Of a stretch of DNA of 64,000 bases, positions 1 to 7,897 are shown piece after piece; position 1 is the stretch's first letter; every line of letters starts with the position of its first letter. The notes under the pieces were generated by a model, which saw only the letters and a list, made by a program, of their open reading frames with translations, was not told the DNA's origin and searched no databases. This DNA comes from DASSKA01 sp963839365. GTDB lineage: Bacteria; Actinomycetota; Actinomycetes; Propionibacteriales; Nocardioidaceae. The position numbers were made by a program, and so were the translations under genes. Location of the stretch: NCBI GenBank assembly GCA_963839365.1, contig CAWIUT010000001.1, positions 1,426,001-1,490,000 of the forward strand. Direction: 5' to 3'.

Positions 1-1335
1 GTCCAGCATCGAGTCCATCGTGGTCAGCACCCGCGAGGCTCCCTCGTAGCCGCGCTGGGCGGCCATCAGGTGCACCATCTCCTCGTCGACGCTCACTCCC
101 GACAGCGAGTTGCGGGAGGAGTCGACCTGGGCGGTCAGCACGTCCTGGTTCGCCGAGAGCTTCTGCGCCGAGGCGACCGTGACGCCGTAGCCGGTGACCA
201 GGCTGCGGTAGGTCCCCGCGCCCATGTCGAGGTTCCCGATGGCGTCGGCGTTGGTGCTGTCCAGTGTGCCCTGCCCGGGCGCGGCGGCCGCGATCTTGTT
301 CGGGTCGGTGACCGCCACCTTCAGCGTGCTGGCCGTGGTGCCGGCGAAGAAGTCACCGCCGGGGTTGCCGGCCAGGTCGACCCCCTTGGCGTGCTGGGCG
401 TTGACCGCGGTCACCAGGCCCGACACGAAGCCGTCGAGCCCGGACAGGTAGCCCGGCAGGTCCTTGCCGAGCAGCTGCTGGTCGGCGCCGATCTCACCGC
501 TGCCCAGGGACAGGGTGGTGCCCCCCAGGCTGACCTGCACCGGGTCCGCGCTCTGCCCGGACAGGTCGGCTGCGCCTGACACCTTCATCGCTGTGGCGTC
601 GTTCCCGCTGACCAGCTGCTGCCCGCCGACCTTCACGTCGACCGTGGTGTCGTCGTTGACGGTCACCTTCGCCCCGGTGAGCTCGGCGAGCTTCATGGTC
701 AGCTGGTCGCGCTGGTCGAGCAGGGTGTTGGCGTCGGTGCCGGCCAGGTTCGCCGCGCGCAGGCCCTTGTTCAGTGACGCGAGGTCGACCGCGGTCTGGT
801 TGACCTGGTCCACCAGCGCGGACAGCCGCGTGCGCTGGTCGGACCACTCGGTCGCGACCGACTTTGCCTGCTGGGCGATCGTCGCCTGCAACGTGTTGGC
901 CCGGCCGAGCAGCTGGGTGCGGGCGGCCTGGTCGCTCGGGCTGTTCGCCACGTCGTGCCAGCCGGCCTGGAAGTCGGCAAGCGCGGCGGCGATCCCGTTG
1001 TCGCCCGGTTCGCCCAGGGTGTCCTCGAAGCGCTGCAGCGAGGCGGCCCGGGTGTCGAGGTACGACGCGTTGCCGTGCTCGGTGCGGGCCCGAGCGTTGA
1101 GCAGTGGGTCGCTCACCCGATCCACGCGGCTGGCCTGGACGCCGTCGCCGGCTCCCTCCCACCGGGACCAGACCGCTGGCGCGGCCGGTGCGCCGGTGGC
1201 CTGGCCGATGACGCTGCGCCTGGTGTAGCCGTCGGTGCCGGCGTTCGCGACGTTGCCGCTGGCCACGTCCATCGCAACCTTGTTGTAGCGCAGCGCGGAC
1301 AGTGCGGTGGACAGCGAGGAGAGGGTGCCGGACAC
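1..1335 (-). CDS. flgK: Flagellar hook-associated protein FlgK (HAP1), partial at window edge
   Basis: FlgK forms the first junction ring between hook and filament. The leftward reading frame stays open for 445 codons to base 1, so the last few residues lie outside the window. The N-terminus has the axial-protein signature (LSTALSALRYNKVAMDVAS followed by NVAN and GTDGYTRR), and the visible end has the paired C-terminal helix EEMVHLMAAQRGYEGASRVL. The start is GTG at 1335-1333, one base after the flgN stop, so translation is probably coupled. flgL would be expected next to the left. The family assignment is firm; only the C-terminal end is missing. Confidence 0.95.
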   Translation of the reverse strand, partial: MSGTLSSLSTALSALRYNKVAMDVASGNVANAGTDGYTRRSVIGQATGAPAAPAVWSRWEGAGDGVQASRVDRVSDPLLNARARTEHGNASYLDTRAASLQRFEDTLGEPGDNGIAAALADFQAGWHDVANSPSDQAARTQLLGRANTLQATIAQQAKSVATEWSDQRTRLSALVDQVNQTAVDLASLNKGLRAANLAGTDANTLLDQRDQLTMKLAELTGAKVTVNDDTTVDVKVGGQQLVSGNDATAMKVSGAADLSGQSADPVQVSLGGTTLSLGSGEIGADQQLLGKDLPGYLSGLDGFVSGLVTAVNAQHAKGVDLAGNPGGDFFAGTTASTLKVAVTDPNKIAAAAPGQGTLDSTNADAIGNLDMGAGTYRSLVTGYGVTVASAQKLSANQDVLTAQVDSSRNSLSGVSVDEEMVHLMAAQRGYEGASRVLTTMDSMLD

Positions 1336-1336
1336 C

Positions 1337-1816
1337 TCAAAGGCTCCGGTCCACGAGGCGCGGCCCGCGGCCGGCGTCCAGTGAGCCGTCGGACGCGTAG
1401 GTGCCGGACCCCTCGGACATCGAGAGCAGCGTCGCCTGCGCGGCTTGGTAGCCGGCCGTGAGCAGGGTGCGGTTGCTCTCCGACATCCGGCCGATCTGGG
1501 CCGCGACCGTGGTGAACGCCTCCCGGTGGTCCAGCCAGATGTCCCGCCACGGCTGCTCGCAGCGGTCGGCGATCTCGTGCAGGCTCGGGTTCGGCTCCAG
1601 CCCCAGCTCGGCGGCCACCGCATCGACGGCGACCGCCCGGAGCAGCTCGACCTCGCGGATCTGTGCCAGGCAGGCGTCGATGTCGCGGGCCGCTGCTGGG
1701 AGCCAACGGGTGCGCCCCCCGGCGAGGACCATCTGCTCCACCTCCAGCTTGTAGAGCAGGGTCTCGAGCAGGTCCCGTTCCTGCCACAGCACCGAGGAGA
1801 GGTCCTCCATCGACAT
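1337..1816 (-). CDS. flgN: FlgN-family flagellar export chaperone
   Basis: The 159-residue helical protein has the size, composition and position (directly before flgK) of FlgN, the cytoplasmic chaperone that holds FlgK and FlgL for export. The sequence is moderately conserved and the call leans partly on synteny. ATG at 1816 is preceded by a good ribosome site (GAGGGGAGCC, about 8 nt away); a second ATG lies two codons later. A sigma-28 type promoter sits about 47 bp upstream, so flgN-flgK belong to the late flagellar class. Confidence 0.85.
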   Translation of the reverse strand: MSMEDLSSVLWQERDLLETLLYKLEVEQMVLAGGRTRWLPAAARDIDACLAQIREVELLRAVAVDAVAAELGLEPNPSLHEIADRCEQPWRDIWLDHREAFTTVAAQIGRMSESNRTLLTAGYQAAQATLLSMSEGSGTYASDGSLDAGRGPRLVDRSL

Positions 1817-1862
1817 GGCTGGCTCCCCTCGGGCTGATGACGTCGGCCGTTACGGGGAACCC

Positions 1863-1888
1863 ATCGGCGTCCTCGGCGAGTTCCTGAG
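1863..1888 (-). promoter_or_regulatory. Sigma-28 (FliA) type promoter for flgN-flgK
   Basis: On the minus strand CTCAGG is followed, 16 nt after CTCA, by GCCGATGGG. Five other flagellar transcription starts in this window have the same parts and the same spacing. The -10 element lies 46 bp before the flgN ATG. Confidence 0.75.
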
Positions 1889-1932
1889 CAGAATCCGGTG
1901 TCCGGGCTGTACCGTTCGGCGACATCTTGGTC

Positions 1933-2002
1933 GTCCCAAATGACTAGTCACGGCCTGGTCTGGACCGGTACACGACCAGGAACGGCCTGTCCGAAATGAC
2001 TA
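1933..2002. promoter_or_regulatory. Duplicated 14-bp motif in the flgN/fliA divergent region
   Basis: GTCCCAAATGACTA (1933-1946) and GTCCGAAATGACTA (1989-2002) lie in the same orientation exactly 56 bp apart and differ at one base. They are followed by an AT-rich stretch (about 2003-2035) that stands out in this GC-rich DNA. I saw no further copies in the window. An activator or repressor site for fliA is the likely role, by inference. Confidence 0.5.
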
Positions 2003-2046
2003 ATTCCACCCTAATATGTCTTAATACGTAGCAAAACGGACAGTTC

Positions 2047-3000
2047 TTGCGGTTGGTTGACCGCGTGCCCCCCCACACCAGCAACACCTCAGGCCCCCGC
2101 CCCCACTCGCTCGGACCCGCCCCAGAGATGGTCCCCGCGCCGAATCCTGCGCCGAATCCTGCGCCGAATCCTGCGCCTGATCCTGGAGTCGACGAGCTGG
2201 TCCAGCAGGGACTGCCGCTGGTCGGTCACCTGGTCCGGGAGATGAGCGGCAAGATTCCCACCCACGTCCCTCGTGAGGACCTGATGTCGGCCGGCATGCT
2301 GGCGCTGGTGCAGGCTGCGCAGGGCTTCAGCTCCGAGCGCGGCACCAGCTTCTTCAGCTACGCCTCCACGCGGATCCGCGGCGCGATCGTCGACGAGCTG
2401 CGCGGGATGGACTGGGCCAGCCGCTCGGTGCGACGCCGGGCCCGTCAGCTCGACGAGGCCCGGGAGCGGCTCACCGCCCGGCTCGGCCGCAACGCCACCG
2501 ACGCCGAGGTGGCCGCCGCGCTCGGTGTCGGCGTCGGCGAGGTCACAGCCCGTCGCAGCGACGTTGCCCGTGCGTCGGTGATGTCGCTGCATGGCTTCGA
2601 GGAAGGCTCCCTCGAGGAGTTCCTGCCGTCAGCTGGTCCCACGCCCACCGAGGTGCTCGAGGGACGCGAGCGGATCGCGTACCTGCACGACGCGGTCGCG
2701 GCACTTCCCGAGAGGCTGCGTGAGGTCGTGGAAGGGTACTTCTTCGGCGAGCAGCCGATGGCCCGGATCGCCGAGCGGCTCGGTGTCAGCGAGTCGCGGG
2801 TGTCCCAGCTCAGGGCGGAGGCCGTGTCGCTGCTCAAGGAGGCGCTCAACCACGCGCTCGAACCCGACCGGCTCACACCGCCTGCCCGCCCGGGTGGCTG
2901 CGCCGCACGGCGCAGGGAGGCCTACTTCGCCGAGGTGGCCTCCCACCGGACGTTCACCGCGCGGCTCGCCGAGCCCGCAGCCGACGTCCACAGCGCCTGA
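2047..3000 (+). CDS. fliA: RNA polymerase sigma factor, FliA/WhiG family (sigma-28)
   Basis: This sigma factor directs RNA polymerase to late flagellar promoters. Region 2 is clear (DLMSAGMLALVQAAQGF and the core-binding stretch SYASTRIRGAIVDELRGMD). Region 3 follows, then region 4 with its helix-turn-helix (MARIAERLGVSESRVSQLRAE). The first 50 or so residues are a proline-rich extension with four PNPA-type repeats, not part of the sigma fold. The start is uncertain: TTG at 2047 has a weak GGACAG upstream, TTG 2053 and GTG 2065 are in frame, and the conserved fold begins near residue 50. It lies between flgN/flgK and fliC, and its predicted targets are the six CTCAG-N15-GCCGAT sites. No anti-sigma FlgM is seen. 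Confidence 0.93.
   Translation: MRLVDRVPPHTSNTSGPRPHSLGPAPEMVPAPNPAPNPAPNPAPDPGVDELVQQGLPLVGHLVREMSGKIPTHVPREDLMSAGMLALVQAAQGFSSERGTSFFSYASTRIRGAIVDELRGMDWASRSVRRRARQLDEARERLTARLGRNATDAEVAAALGVGVGEVTARRSDVARASVMSLHGFEEGSLEEFLPSAGPTPTEVLEGRERIAYLHDAVAALPERLREVVEGYFFGEQPMARIAERLGVSESRVSQLRAEAVSLLKEALNHALEPDRLTPPARPGGCAARRREAYFAEVASHRTFTARLAEPAADVHSA
2137..2184 (+). repeat. Four tandem 12-bp units inside fliA
   Basis: GCGCCGAATCCT is repeated three times, then once as GCGCCTGATCCT, encoding Pro-Asn-Pro-Ala type units in the N-terminal extension. Units of 12 bp keep the frame, so copy-number change would alter length without breaking the gene. Confidence 0.85.
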
Positions 3001-3009
3001 GGGCGACTC

Positions 3010-3035
3010 CTCAGATCCGGGCCGCCGCTGCCGAT
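3010..3035 (+). promoter_or_regulatory. Sigma-28 type promoter for fliC
   Basis: CTCAGATCCGG is followed by GCCGAT at 3030-3035 with 16 nt between CTCA and GCCGAT. The flagellin start codon is 60 bp downstream behind the strong ribosome site GGGAGGA. Confidence 0.85.
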
Positions 3036-3094
3036 GAGAACCTCAGCAGCAGCCCATGGACGGGCTGCCCGACCCACTCAGGGAGGAACTCATC

Positions 3095-4225
3095 ATGGGT
3101 CTTCAGATCAACACCAACATCGCGGCGATGAACGCCTACCGGAACCTGTCGAACACCGAGACGCAGATGAACACGTCGCTGGAGCGGCTGTCCAGCGGCT
3201 ACCGGATCAACAGGGCGGCCGACGACGCCGCCGGCCTGGCGATCAGTGAGGGCCTGCGGTCTCAGATCGGCGGTCTGCAGGTGGCCGCCCGCAACACCCA
3301 GGACGGCATCAACGTCGTGCAGACCGCGGACGGAGCGCTCAACGAGAGCACCTCGATCCTGCAGCGCATGCGCGACCTGTCCGTTCAGGCGGCCAACGAT
3401 GGCGGCCTCGACCCAAGCGCCAAGAGCGACATCCAGACGGAGATGAACCAGCTCAAGTCGGAGCTGAGCCGGATCGCCAAGACGACCACGTTCAACGGCA
3501 AGCACCTGCTCGACGGCTCCTACACCGGCACGTTCCAGGTCGGCGCCAACGCCAACGAGACGATCAACGTGCAGAACGTCGGCGACATGAGCGCCTCCGG
3601 GCTCGGCGTCGACCAGCTCGACGTCACGAAGGTCGCGTCGGACGCCTCGACTGGGACGGTCACTGCCGGCGATGGGACGGCCACGCAGACGGAAGTCCAG
3701 GTCACCGCCGCCACGAACAGCGACGCCTTCAACGGCACGGTCACCTGGAACGGGAAGAGCGCAGACCTCAGCAGCTACGACTTCTCCAAGGCGGGGGCGG
3801 CTGACCAGCTGGCCAGCGACCTGGGTCTGTCGGCGGGCGATGTCGCCTTCACCAGCGGAGGTGGGAGCGGGCCTGGTGCCTTGGACATCAAGGTGCAGGG
3901 CGGCACGGACTTCACCAACTACAACGCCTCCTTCACGCAGGAGTCCGGGGCAGCCCAGGCGATCAAGACGATCGACTCCGCGATCGGCAACGTCTCCACC
4001 GTCCGCGCGAACCTCGGTGCGTACCAGAACCGGTTCCAGCACACCATCAACAACATCAACGTCGCGGTGGAGAACCTGTCGGCATCGGAGAGCTCGATCC
4101 GGGACACCGACATGGCGAAGGAGATGTCCAACTTCACGCGCACGCAGATCCTGTCCCAGGCCGGCACCGCGATGCTGGCCCACGCCAACCAGATCCCGCA
4201 GGGCGTGCTGAAGCTGCTCGGGTGA
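3095..4225 (+). CDS. fliC: Flagellin
   Basis: This is the filament subunit, 376 residues. The N-terminal D0/D1 helices (MGLQINTNIAAMNAYRNLS, then ERLSSGYRINRAADDAAGLA) and the C-terminal D1/D0 helices (SSIRDTDMAKEMSNFTR, QIPQGVLKLLG) are typical. A Ser/Thr/Ala-rich variable part lies between about residues 140 and 280. The ATG at 3095 is chosen because flagellin begins MGLQIN and GGGAGGAACT lies just upstream; a longer in-frame start at 3056 would add 13 non-homologous residues. It has its own sigma-28 promoter and is followed by a strong hairpin, as expected for an abundant product. Confidence 0.97.
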   Translation: MGLQINTNIAAMNAYRNLSNTETQMNTSLERLSSGYRINRAADDAAGLAISEGLRSQIGGLQVAARNTQDGINVVQTADGALNESTSILQRMRDLSVQAANDGGLDPSAKSDIQTEMNQLKSELSRIAKTTTFNGKHLLDGSYTGTFQVGANANETINVQNVGDMSASGLGVDQLDVTKVASDASTGTVTAGDGTATQTEVQVTAATNSDAFNGTVTWNGKSADLSSYDFSKAGAADQLASDLGLSAGDVAFTSGGGSGPGALDIKVQGGTDFTNYNASFTQESGAAQAIKTIDSAIGNVSTVRANLGAYQNRFQHTINNINVAVENLSASESSIRDTDMAKEMSNFTRTQILSQAGTAMLAHANQIPQGVLKLLG

Positions 4226-4280
4226 CGGCAGATCGCTGAGATGAAGCGGCCGGTGCGCAGGTCCGGTCGCACCACTCGCC

Positions 4281-4314
4281 CGGTGGGAGCAGGTCGGACG
4301 GCCTGCTCCCACCG
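4281..4314 (+). terminator. Hairpin between fliC and fliD
   Basis: CGGTGGGAGCAGG (4281-4293) pairs perfectly with CCTGCTCCCACCG (4302-4314) around an 8-nt loop. There is no T-run. It probably ends or attenuates the fliC message, or protects its 3' end, with some read-through into fliD. Confidence 0.75.
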
Positions 4315-4338
4315 CAGGACCCGGAGAGGAGTGCGCAG

Positions 4339-5946
4339 ATGTCGGCGACCAGCAGCATCGACGGCCTGGTCAGTGGGCTGAACACGACGCAGATCATCGA
4401 CCAGCTCATGCAGGTCGCCGCCCAGCCGCAGACCAACCTCAAGAACCAGGTCTCCACCGAGCAGACCACGGTGTCCGCGCTGCAGAAGGTGAACTCGGCC
4501 TTGGCGGCGGTCGCCACCAAGGCCGGCGACCTCTCGCAGATGAGCGGCTGGACGCCGAGCACCGCCACCAGCAGCAACGACAACGTCACCGTCCAGGCGG
4601 ACGCCGGGGCGGCGGTGGGTTCGCTGTCCTTCACGATCGGCGGCCTCGCATCTGCGTCCCGGTCCACCTACTCGCAGACCGGTGCTCTCACGGACAAGGT
4701 GATGGCGGCCGGGGTGGACTACTCGATCGACTTCACGGACACCAGCCGTGCTCCGGTGACGATCAGCACCGGCGACGGAACCCTCCAGTCGGTGGCCGCG
4801 GCCCTCAATGCCTCCGGCACGGGCGTGCACGCCGCGCTGGTGAAGAACGGCAGCACGAACGCCAGTGGCGATCCGGAGTACACCCTCCAGGTCACCGACG
4901 GCACCACCGGCGCCGGCTCGGGATTCACGATCGACCCGGTGAGCTCCGGGGATCCCGCGTTCATGGGGACCGCGACCACGACCAGCGGCGCCGATGCCTC
5001 GATCACCGTCAACGGGACCGCCCTCACGTCCTCGACGAACACCTTCACCGCTCTCATGCCCGGCGTCGACGTCACACTCGGCGCCCAGGCCACCAAGAAC
5101 TCTTCCGCGACCATCACGATCTCCCGCGATGCCAGCGGCATGGCGAGCAAGGTGCAGGACCTCGTGGACGCAGCGAACTCTGCGCTGGACACGATCGGCA
5201 AGCAGACCGCGTACGACGCCAGCACCCAGATGTCCTCACCGCTGACCGGCGACTCCACCGTGACCGGGCTCAAGGACCGGGTGCTCTCCGCGGTCACCGA
5301 CGGGGTGAACGGGAAGTCCTTGGCCACGGTCGGGATCCAGGTGGACAGGACCGGCAGGATCACCTTCGACGCGGACAAGTTCCAGCAGGCCTACGAGGCC
5401 GACCCGACGGGCACCGCCGCCCTGTTCGCCGGGAGCGCCACCTGGAGCGACCCGAGCACCGACGTCACGCTGCAGAGCAGCACCTGGCGCACCCAGCCGG
5501 GCAGCTACAGCGTCGTCGCCGACGGATCCGGCGGCACCATCGACGGCCAGGCGGCGACGCAGACCGGGAGCCTGCTGACCGGTGCGGAGGGGTCACCGGT
5601 CGAAGGACTCACCGTGAAGTACTCCGGCAGCGTCAACGGCACGGTCACCTACACCCGGGGTATCGCGGCCAAGCTGGAAGCCATCGCCCAGCGGGCCAGC
5701 AACTCCACCGACGGCACGGTGACCACGGACATCCAGGGTCACAACTCCTCGATCAAACGCATGCAGAGCGACATCTCCGGCTGGGACGTGCGGCTGCAGG
5801 ACCAGCGCACCGCGCTGGAGCAGCAGTACACCAACCTCGAGACCACCCTCGGCAAGCTCAAGGACCAGGGCAGCTGGCTGGCGAGCCAGATCGCCTCACT
5901 GCCGAACATCAGCAGCACCACCAGCAGTAGCAGCAGCGGAGGGTAG
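4339..5946 (+). CDS. fliD: Flagellar filament cap protein FliD (HAP2)
   Basis: FliD caps the growing filament and guides flagellin folding. The 535-residue protein opens with the family signature (SSIDGLVSGLNTTQIIDQLM) followed by a coiled-coil stretch. The FliD C-terminal region has helices near residues 435-520 (RASNSTDGTVTTDIQGHNSS; RLQDQRTALEQQYTNLE) and ends in a Ser-rich tail. A GGAGAGGAG ribosome site precedes the ATG. I see no sigma-28 site directly upstream, so it is probably expressed by read-through from fliC. fliS follows after 8 bp. Confidence 0.95.
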   Translation: MSATSSIDGLVSGLNTTQIIDQLMQVAAQPQTNLKNQVSTEQTTVSALQKVNSALAAVATKAGDLSQMSGWTPSTATSSNDNVTVQADAGAAVGSLSFTIGGLASASRSTYSQTGALTDKVMAAGVDYSIDFTDTSRAPVTISTGDGTLQSVAAALNASGTGVHAALVKNGSTNASGDPEYTLQVTDGTTGAGSGFTIDPVSSGDPAFMGTATTTSGADASITVNGTALTSSTNTFTALMPGVDVTLGAQATKNSSATITISRDASGMASKVQDLVDAANSALDTIGKQTAYDASTQMSSPLTGDSTVTGLKDRVLSAVTDGVNGKSLATVGIQVDRTGRITFDADKFQQAYEADPTGTAALFAGSATWSDPSTDVTLQSSTWRTQPGSYSVVADGSGGTIDGQAATQTGSLLTGAEGSPVEGLTVKYSGSVNGTVTYTRGIAAKLEAIAQRASNSTDGTVTTDIQGHNSSIKRMQSDISGWDVRLQDQRTALEQQYTNLETTLGKLKDQGSWLASQIASLPNISSTTSSSSSGG

Positions 5947-5954
5947 GAGCCGAC

Positions 5955-6329
5955 ATGATGAACCCCGCGCAGGCTTACGTCGGACAGATGGTCGCCACGG
6001 CCAGCCCAGAGCGGCTGCTGGTCATGCTCTACGACCGACTGCTGCTCGACCTCCGCCGTGGCCTGGAAGCGCAGCAGACCGGCGACCACGCCGGCGCGGG
6101 CGGCCACCTGGTGCACGCGCAGGACATCGTGCTGGAGCTGACCGCCTCGCTGCGCACCGACGTCTGGGACGGCGCGGCGAACCTGGCAGCCCTCTACGAC
6201 TGGCTGCACCGCGAGCTGGTGCGCGCCAACGTGAGCCGTGACACGGGCGTGACCGAGGCGTGCCTTGGCGTCGTCGAGCCGCTGGCGGAGGCCTGGCGCG
6301 AGGCGGCGCTGAGCGCCGCGGTGGGCTGA
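5955..6329 (+). CDS. fliS: Flagellin chaperone FliS
   Basis: FliS is a small all-helical cytoplasmic protein that binds the C-terminus of flagellin and keeps it unpolymerised. The 124-residue product has the family core: AQAYVGQMVATASPERLLVM, YDRLLLDLRRGLEA, and the late helix around LAALYDWLHRELVRAN. Its length and place after fliD are standard. A second ATG is the next codon. The downstream gene starts 2 bp after the stop. Confidence 0.93.
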   Translation: MMNPAQAYVGQMVATASPERLLVMLYDRLLLDLRRGLEAQQTGDHAGAGGHLVHAQDIVLELTASLRTDVWDGAANLAALYDWLHRELVRANVSRDTGVTEACLGVVEPLAEAWREAALSAAVG

Positions 6330-6331
6330 CC

Positions 6332-6673
6332 GTGGCCGAGCAGAACACCGACAAGAGCGCCGAGCGGGCCTGGGCGACGGCGCTCGACGACATGGAGCTG
6401 ACGCTCGACATCGCGGAACGGCTGCTGCGCGGCCATCACCCCGACATCGCGGTGCTGGCTGCGCCGTGGGACACCCCCGAGGTCAGCGGTCCGATGCCCC
6501 GCTCGCTGCAACGGCGGGCGCGCAGGCTGCTGCAGCGGCAGAGCGCCCTGATCCAGGAGACCGCCCGGACCGCCGCGCTGACCCGGCAGCAGATCGCGCT
6601 GCTGGCCAAGGTCGCCGACGCCGGGCGTCGGCACCTGCGTGAGCGCCCGGCGTACGTCGACGTGTCGATCTGA
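6332..6673 (+). CDS. Small helical protein in the fliT position
   Basis: A 113-residue product starting at GTG 6332, two bases after the fliS stop. It is predicted to be mostly helical (AWATALDDMELTLDIAERLL; RRLLQRQSALIQETARTAAL) with no signal peptide or membrane segment. The position after fliD-fliS is where FliT, the FliD chaperone, is found in many bacteria, and size and composition would fit. I recognise no family motif, so the FliT role is inference from context. Upstream in-frame starts exist but would overlap fliS heavily. Confidence 0.7.
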   Translation: MAEQNTDKSAERAWATALDDMELTLDIAERLLRGHHPDIAVLAAPWDTPEVSGPMPRSLQRRARRLLQRQSALIQETARTAALTRQQIALLAKVADAGRRHLRERPAYVDVSI

Positions 6674-6696
6674 CCGCAACAACGCCGGCGCTTCTC

Positions 6697-6722
6697 CTCA
6701 GATCCGGACCGGTCCGGCCGAA
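6697..6722 (+). promoter_or_regulatory. Sigma-28 type promoter for the flgB operon
   Basis: CTCAGATCCGG is followed, 16 nt after CTCA, by GCCGAA (6717-6722), a one-base variant of the -10 seen elsewhere. The first 11 bases match the fliC promoter exactly. flgB starts 73 bp downstream. Confidence 0.75.
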
Positions 6723-6795
6723 ATCTCTCACCGAGCAGGGATCGCTCACTCACCGCCGACGGATCGGCCCACCCCCGCAGCCTGGAGGCTGGTCG

Positions 6796-7167
6796 ATGTC
6801 GATCCCTGCGTCGGAGCCGGTGACCAACACCGTGACCAACACCCTGCATGCCGCGCTGAACGGGCTGATGCTGCGCGAACAGGTGGCTGCCAACGACATC
6901 GCCAACGTCGACACCCCCGGCTACACCGCCTCCACCGTCGACTTCGAGGACAGCCTGCGCAACGCGCTCGCCGCCGGGGCGGTGACGCCGCAGACCGCGC
7001 CGCCGGTGGTCACCCCGTCCTCGGCGCCAGCCGGCCTGAACGGGAACAACGTCGACCTGGCCGCGGAGACCATGACGCAGATGCAGGCGACGTTCCGCTA
7101 CCAGCTGCTGTCCCGGGCCATGAGCGACAGGTACACGCTGGTCCGCGACGCCATCGGGGGCGCGTGA
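6796..7167 (+). CDS. flgB: Flagellar basal-body rod protein FlgB
   Basis: FlgB is a proximal rod subunit. The 123-residue protein has the rod signature near the N-terminus (LREQVAANDIANVDTPGYTA) and the C-terminal helix (AAETMTQMQATFRYQLLSRA). It lacks a signal peptide, as expected for export through the flagellar apparatus. A GGAGG ribosome site (CCTGGAGGCTGG) precedes the ATG. The stop overlaps the flgC start (TGATG). It opens the long rightward structural operon. Confidence 0.95.
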   Translation: MSIPASEPVTNTVTNTLHAALNGLMLREQVAANDIANVDTPGYTASTVDFEDSLRNALAAGAVTPQTAPPVVTPSSAPAGLNGNNVDLAAETMTQMQATFRYQLLSRAMSDRYTLVRDAIGGA

Positions 7168-7556
7168 TGGGGGCCTTCGACGTCCTCGGCATCGCCGGCA
7201 GCAGCATGGGGATGCACCAGACCTGGCTGGACTGCCTGTCCAACAACATCGCGAACATCAACACCGCCCGGCCGACGAGCGGGCCGGCGTTCCAGGCGCA
7301 GTACGCGATGGCGGCGGCGGTCCCCGGCGGCGGGGTCCGGCTGTCCGGCATCGCTGTCGGAGACCCGACGGGTCGGGTCGTCTACCAGCCCGACTCCCCG
7401 CTCGCCGACGCCAAGGGCTACGTCCGGATGCCCGACATCGACCTCGGCGAGCAGATGAGCCAGCTGATCATGGCGCAGCGCGGCTTCCAGGCCCAGACCG
7501 CGGTGGTTCGCGACGCCCAGAACGTCTACCAGAGCGCGCTCTCGATAGGCAGGTGA
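7167..7556 (+). CDS. flgC: Flagellar basal-body rod protein FlgC
   Basis: FlgC is the second rod subunit, 129 residues. It shows the conserved N-terminal region (SGMGMHQ-like, then LDCLSNNIANINT), an internal PDSPLADAKGYVRMPDID segment and the C-terminal helix LIMAQRGFQAQTAVVRDAQN. The ATG at 7167 overlaps the flgB TGA, which indicates coupled translation. A much longer upstream frame is open but has no homology. FlgC ends where fliE begins. Confidence 0.95.
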   Translation: MGAFDVLGIAGSSMGMHQTWLDCLSNNIANINTARPTSGPAFQAQYAMAAAVPGGGVRLSGIAVGDPTGRVVYQPDSPLADAKGYVRMPDIDLGEQMSQLIMAQRGFQAQTAVVRDAQNVYQSALSIGR

Positions 7557-7558
7557 TC

Positions 7559-7897
7559 ATGACCATCCCGGCAGTGGGAGCGGCGGGGTTCACGCCGTTC
7601 GTGCCACCGACCGTCCCGGGCCCCGCGACCGCCGACGGGCCCGTCGGTGCGGCTGGCCAGACCCAGGGCGCAGCAGGACCCGACTTCGGCCAGCTCCTTG
7701 CGCACGGCCTGCAGCAGCTCGAGGGCCTGCAGAACCAGACCTCGCAGCTCGCGGTCAACGCGGCCACCGGTGACCTCAACGCGGTCCACGACTACACGAT
7801 CACCGCCACCGAGGCCGCGGTCGCCACCCAGCTCACCGCAGCGGTGCGCAACAAGGCGCTGCAGGCCTTCCAGTCCATCATGCAGATGCCGGTCTGA
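7559..7897 (+). CDS. fliE: Flagellar hook-basal body protein FliE
   Basis: FliE joins the MS ring to the rod. The product is 112 residues from ATG 7559 (AGGCAGG lies 5 nt before it); GTG 7553, overlapping the flgC stop, would add two residues. The N-terminal third is Pro/Ala/Gly-rich. The C-terminal half carries the FliE pattern (DFGQLLAHGLQQLEGLQNQ; LTAAVRNKALQAFQSIMQMPV). The stop overlaps the fliF ATG. Confidence 0.92.
   Translation: MTIPAVGAAGFTPFVPPTVPGPATADGPVGAAGQTQGAAGPDFGQLLAHGLQQLEGLQNQTSQLAVNAATGDLNAVHDYTITATEAAVATQLTAAVRNKALQAFQSIMQMPV

Noticed and set aside
2137..2184. 12-bp tandem units considered as a CRISPR array
   Set aside because: There are no spacers; the units are in frame and code a Pro-Asn-Pro-Ala stretch.
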